The position numbers were made by a program, and so were the translations under genes. 7,413 nt of DNA, taken from contig JAFAKZ010000287.1 in the NCBI GenBank assembly GCA_019234745.1, positions 1 through 7,413 on the forward strand. Reading direction: 5' to 3'. This DNA comes from Burkholderiales bacterium. Its GTDB lineage: Bacteria > Pseudomonadota > Gammaproteobacteria > Burkholderiales > Chitinimonadaceae. The notes beneath the pieces are model-generated. The model had not been told where the DNA came from and made no database searches. It saw only the letters and a program-made list of their open reading frames with translations. Below, piece by piece: positions 5,323 to 7,413 of this stretch; position 1 is the stretch's first letter, and each line of letters starts with the position of its first letter.

Positions 5323-7413
5323 ATGTCACAACGTAAGGCCCCTACACTTTCGACCGATGAGTTAGCACGGTTGGACGGATTCTGGCGCGCTTGTAACTAC
5401 TTGGCCGCCGGCATGATCTATCTGCAAGACAACCCACTCCTGCAGGTGCCGCTGGCCCCAGAACACATCAAGCGCCGCCTGCTGGGCCACTGGGGCAGCA
5501 GCCCTGGCCTGAGCTTCATCTGGACGCATCTCAGCCGCATTGTGGCGCGTGACGACCTCGATGCCATCTTTCTCGCCGGCCCCGGCCACGGCGCGCCGGG
5601 CGTACTCGCACCGACGTGGCTCGAGGGCACCTACGGCGATGTCTACCCCGACAAGGGACAGAGTCTCGCGGGCCTACAACGCTTCTTCAAGGAATTCTCC
5701 TTTCCCGGTGGCATCGGCAGCCACTGCACACCCGAGATGCCGGGCTCGATGCACGAGGGCGGCGAGTTGGGCTACAGCCTGTCGCATGCCTTTGGCGCGG
5801 CATTCGACAACCCTGAACTGCTAGTGACGGTTGTCGTGGGCGACGGGGAAGCCGAGACAGGACCGCTTGCCACGGCCTGGCACGGCAACAAGTTCCTGAA
5901 CCCGGTGCGTGACGGCGCCGTGCTGCCCGTCTTGCACCTCAATGGCTACAAGATCAACAACCCCACCATTCTCGCGCGAATCCCCGAGCACGAATTGCTG
6001 AGCCTGTTCAAGGGCTATGGCTGGGAGCCGTACGTTGTCGAGGGCGAGGACCACGACTACATGCATCAGCAGATGGCAAGCACGATGGATCAGTGCATCG
6101 CGACCATCCGCGCTGTTCAGTTCGCCGCACGCAATGGCGACGATGGCGCGCGTCCGCGTTGGCCCATGATCATACTCAGGAGCCCCAAGGGATGGACGGG
6201 CCCCTCGGTCGTCGACGGGCACCGCGTAGCGGGCACCTGGAGAGCTCATCAGGTCCCCCTTGCCGAGGTGCGCGAGAAGCCCGCCCATCTGCAGCAATTG
6301 GAGCGGTGGCTGCGCAGCTACGATCCGGAGGAACTGTTCGAGCCGGATGGCCGTCCGCGTGCCGAAATCGTCGATTGGCTACCCAGCAAACCACGCCGGC
6401 TCAGCGCCAATCTGCACGCGAACGGCGGCCGCTTGCGTACCCCGCTGAAGCTGTCGAACTGGCGCGACCATGCCGTTGCGATTGAGCAAGCCGGCACCAC
6501 CCAGGTCGAAAATACCCTACCGCTGGCCAAGATGCTGCGCGAGGTATTGCGATTGAATCCCCGCGACTTCCGCCTGTTCGGCCCAGATGAAACCGCATCC
6601 AACAAGTTGCATCCCACCTTCGAGGCGGTCGGCAAGGCCTGGATGGCCGAGCAGCGGGCAGAAGACGACGACGGCGCCTTCCTCTCACCGACGGGCCGCG
6701 TCATGGAGATGCTGTCCGAACACACGTTGGAAGGCTGGCTGGAGGGCTACCTCCTGACCGGGCGCCACGGCCTGTTGTCGACCTACGAGGCCTTCGTCCA
6801 TGTCATCGACAGCATGTTCAACCAGCATGCGAAATGGCTCGATATTGCCGGCCGAGTGCCCTGGCGCGCGCCTATCAGCTCGCTCAACCTGTTGATTACC
6901 TCCACCGTCTGGCGCCAGGATCACAATGGCTTTTCGCACCAAGACCCAGGTTTCCTGGATGTCGTCGTCAATAAATCGCCCGATGTAACGCGCATTTACC
7001 TACCACCCGACGCGAACTGCCTATTGGCCGTTGCCGATCACTGCCTGCGCAGTACCAACCTCATCAACGTGATCGTGTCGGACAAGCAAAAGCACTGGCA
7101 ATACCTGGACGCCCGGGCAGCGGAGCTGCATTGCGAGCGCGGTTTGGGTACATGGGATTGGGCCAGTACGGACGGCGATGATGAGCCTGACCTGGTCATG
7201 GCCTGCTGTGGTGACGTACCCACACAGGAGGCCCTGGCCGCAACTGCCCTGCTGCGCGCTAATTTTCCCGACTTGAAGATCCGGTTTATCAACGTGGTCG
7301 ACCTCTTCCGCCTGCAGCCAACAAGCGAGCACCCACACGGGTTGGGCGACATCGAGTTCGATGACCTGTTCACGCGCGATAAGCCCATCCTATTCAACTT
7401 CCATGGTTATCCC
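5323..7413 (+). CDS. xfp: Xylulose-5-phosphate/fructose-6-phosphate phosphoketolase, 3' end cut by window
   Basis: Thiamine diphosphate enzyme that splits xylulose 5-phosphate with phosphate into acetyl phosphate and glyceraldehyde 3-phosphate; many members also split fructose 6-phosphate into acetyl phosphate and erythrose 4-phosphate. The frame is open from ATG 5323 to the window edge (697 codons). Family members are about 790-825 residues, so roughly the last 100 are missing. Both classic signatures are present: EGGELGY at 145-151 and the segment ending GDGE at 158-176. Other landmarks are GPGHGAP (86-92), His144 before signature 1, GDGEAETG (173-180, cofactor/metal binding), HLNGYKINNP (205-214), RAHQVPL with His309, STYEAF with Glu489 (the likely Glu that activates thiamine diphosphate) and RQDHNGFSHQDPG (531-543). 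No frameshift or lost key residue is seen. Acetyl phosphate could give ATP through acetate kinase, which would suit the low-oxygen control suggested upstream. Substrate preference cannot be told from the sequence. Confidence 0.96.
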   Translation, partial: MSQRKAPTLSTDELARLDGFWRACNYLAAGMIYLQDNPLLQVPLAPEHIKRRLLGHWGSSPGLSFIWTHLSRIVARDDLDAIFLAGPGHGAPGVLAPTWLEGTYGDVYPDKGQSLAGLQRFFKEFSFPGGIGSHCTPEMPGSMHEGGELGYSLSHAFGAAFDNPELLVTVVVGDGEAETGPLATAWHGNKFLNPVRDGAVLPVLHLNGYKINNPTILARIPEHELLSLFKGYGWEPYVVEGEDHDYMHQQMASTMDQCIATIRAVQFAARNGDDGARPRWPMIILRSPKGWTGPSVVDGHRVAGTWRAHQVPLAEVREKPAHLQQLERWLRSYDPEELFEPDGRPRAEIVDWLPSKPRRLSANLHANGGRLRTPLKLSNWRDHAVAIEQAGTTQVENTLPLAKMLREVLRLNPRDFRLFGPDETASNKLHPTFEAVGKAWMAEQRAEDDDGAFLSPTGRVMEMLSEHTLEGWLEGYLLTGRHGLLSTYEAFVHVIDSMFNQHAKWLDIAGRVPWRAPISSLNLLITSTVWRQDHNGFSHQDPGFLDVVVNKSPDVTRIYLPPDANCLLAVADHCLRSTNLINVIVSDKQKHWQYLDARAAELHCERGLGTWDWASTDGDDEPDLVMACCGDVPTQEALAATALLRANFPDLKIRFINVVDLFRLQPTSEHPHGLGDIEFDDLFTRDKPILFNFHGYP

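Noticed and set aside
5821..6725. Several open frames on both strands within the phosphoketolase region
   Set aside because: The continuous frame from 5323 carries full phosphoketolase motifs across this stretch, so the others are shadows.

Overview
The window comes from a GC-rich Pseudomonadota genome. The mix of an RND/ABC-type outer-membrane lipoprotein, a FNR/Anr-type box and strong GC bias at third codon positions fits a beta- or gammaproteobacterium. The genus cannot be fixed from the sequence alone. All six genes lie on the + strand, they cover almost the whole window, and the first and last are cut by its edges.

Positions 1-4350 hold a tightly packed four-gene operon for a tripartite ABC export system. 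In order these are a stand-alone ATPase (5' end missing), a HlyD-type membrane fusion protein, a NodT-type outer-membrane lipoprotein channel, and a DevC/FtsX-type four-helix permease. Stops and starts overlap by 4 bases or nearly abut, so translation is probably coupled. The set contains every part needed to span both membranes. It looks like the split DevBCA/MacAB type of exporter, but with its own outer-membrane channel gene placed between adaptor and permease. The substrate cannot be read from the sequence.

Positions 4351-4457 form the only real intergenic region. It carries a near-consensus FNR/Anr site (TTGACGCAAATCAA, one mismatch) at class II distance from a plausible -10 element, followed by a good Shine-Dalgarno sequence.

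Positions 4458-7413 hold a tandem-domain universal stress protein gene and, 25 bases later, the first 697 codons of a phosphoketolase gene (xfp) that runs off the right edge. The promoter suggests both are switched on when oxygen is low. Phosphoketolase splits sugar phosphates into acetyl phosphate, which can yield ATP through acetate kinase without respiration, and the Usp would support survival in the same state. The exporter operon may be part of the same stress island, but its own promoter is outside the window. No RNA genes, mobile elements, CRISPR arrays or convincing terminators were seen.
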